From Gallionella sp. (GTDB lineage: Bacteria; Pseudomonadota; Gammaproteobacteria; Burkholderiales; Gallionellaceae), in contig JABEVG010000065.1 of NCBI GenBank assembly GCA_013044075.1, positions 1 to 55,590 on the forward strand: a stretch of DNA of 55,590 bases, in the 5' to 3' direction. Under the pieces are notes generated by a model. The model was not told the origin of the DNA and made no database searches. It saw only the letters and a list, made by a program, of their open reading frames with translations. Both the position numbers and the translations under genes were made by a program. Below, piece by piece: positions 55,499 to 55,590 of the stretch; position 1 is the stretch's first letter; every line of letters starts with the position of its first letter.

Positions 55499-55505
55499 GT
55501 TAAGC
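55499..55505 (+). other. Candidate integron attI (or first attC) core site
   Basis: GTTAAGC fits the GTTRRRY recombination core. It lies 99 bp outside the intI start codon, the normal place for an attI insertion point. The 85 bp to the window edge would then be the start of the first cassette; no gene is recognisable in it. Confidence 0.5.
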
Positions 55506-55590
55506 TCAGATAGACCTGCGCCCCATGCGGAGACCATTGCAACGGACGCCAAGCACAAGAACTTTTCAAAGATTGCCGCCACACTGGCAA

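Overview
The window looks like chromosomal DNA of a GC-rich Gram-negative betaproteobacterium, probably of the Nitrosomonadales/Gallionellaceae type. This is inferred from the exbB-exbD-lpxK-ycaR-kdsB-adk gene order, a K+-independent H+-pyrophosphatase, a complete-looking Gsp type II secretion locus, and an accessory stress island of OmpA/BON/DUF3494/DUF3309 proteins. No rRNA, tRNA, CRISPR array or prophage was seen.

Layout. (1) 1-7080, minus strand: a PAS protein cut by the window edge, then a four-gene signalling operon read leftward: Crp/Fnr-like regulator, CheB-CheR-PAS fusion, hybrid histidine kinase with a (Thr-Ser)n linker, and a REC-PAS response regulator. (2) 7081-19931: an envelope/stress island with two DUF3494 (ice-binding-like) lipoproteins, PPK2, two DUF3309 peptides, a His/Cys-rich small protein, a YqjD-YqjE-YqjK set, three BON proteins, two OmpA-type proteins, an OsmB-like lipoprotein, an AI-2E family permease and LapA. 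(3) 20045-30773: type II secretion genes gspG-H-I-J-K-L-M-N-D-E-F-C. gspE carries a +1 frameshift just upstream of its tetracysteine motif. (4) 30847-33998, minus: an ArnB-like aminotransferase, a small EamA/SMR protein and an ArnT-like glycosyltransferase. (5) 34178-40619: xseA, a divergent AT-rich region with DnaA-box-like sequences, then exbB-exbD-lpxK-ycaR-kdsB-adk-glcG-gamma carbonic anhydrase. (6) 40682-51407: a metallo-beta-lactamase-fold protein, hppA, a hybrid kinase and a diguanylate cyclase sharing one N-terminal sensory module, acetyl-CoA synthetase and MltD. (7) 51463-55590, minus: a second YqjD-YqjE-YqjK set, a tandem ABC ATPase, and an integron integrase whose 5' side faces a GTTRRRY core site. 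The window probably ends at the start of a chromosomal integron.

The most interesting signal is a recurring palindrome, roughly TATGTGCG-NT-RGCGNACA. It occurs six times, only in the stress/signalling part of the window. Each copy lies in an intergenic region, about 105-290 bp from a start codon, and its asymmetric flanks point towards the gene. The Crp/Fnr-like protein encoded in the same region is the natural candidate to bind it. This suggests a locally encoded envelope-stress regulon wired to a CheB/CheR/PAS phosphorelay. The sites are read directly; the regulator-site pairing is inference.
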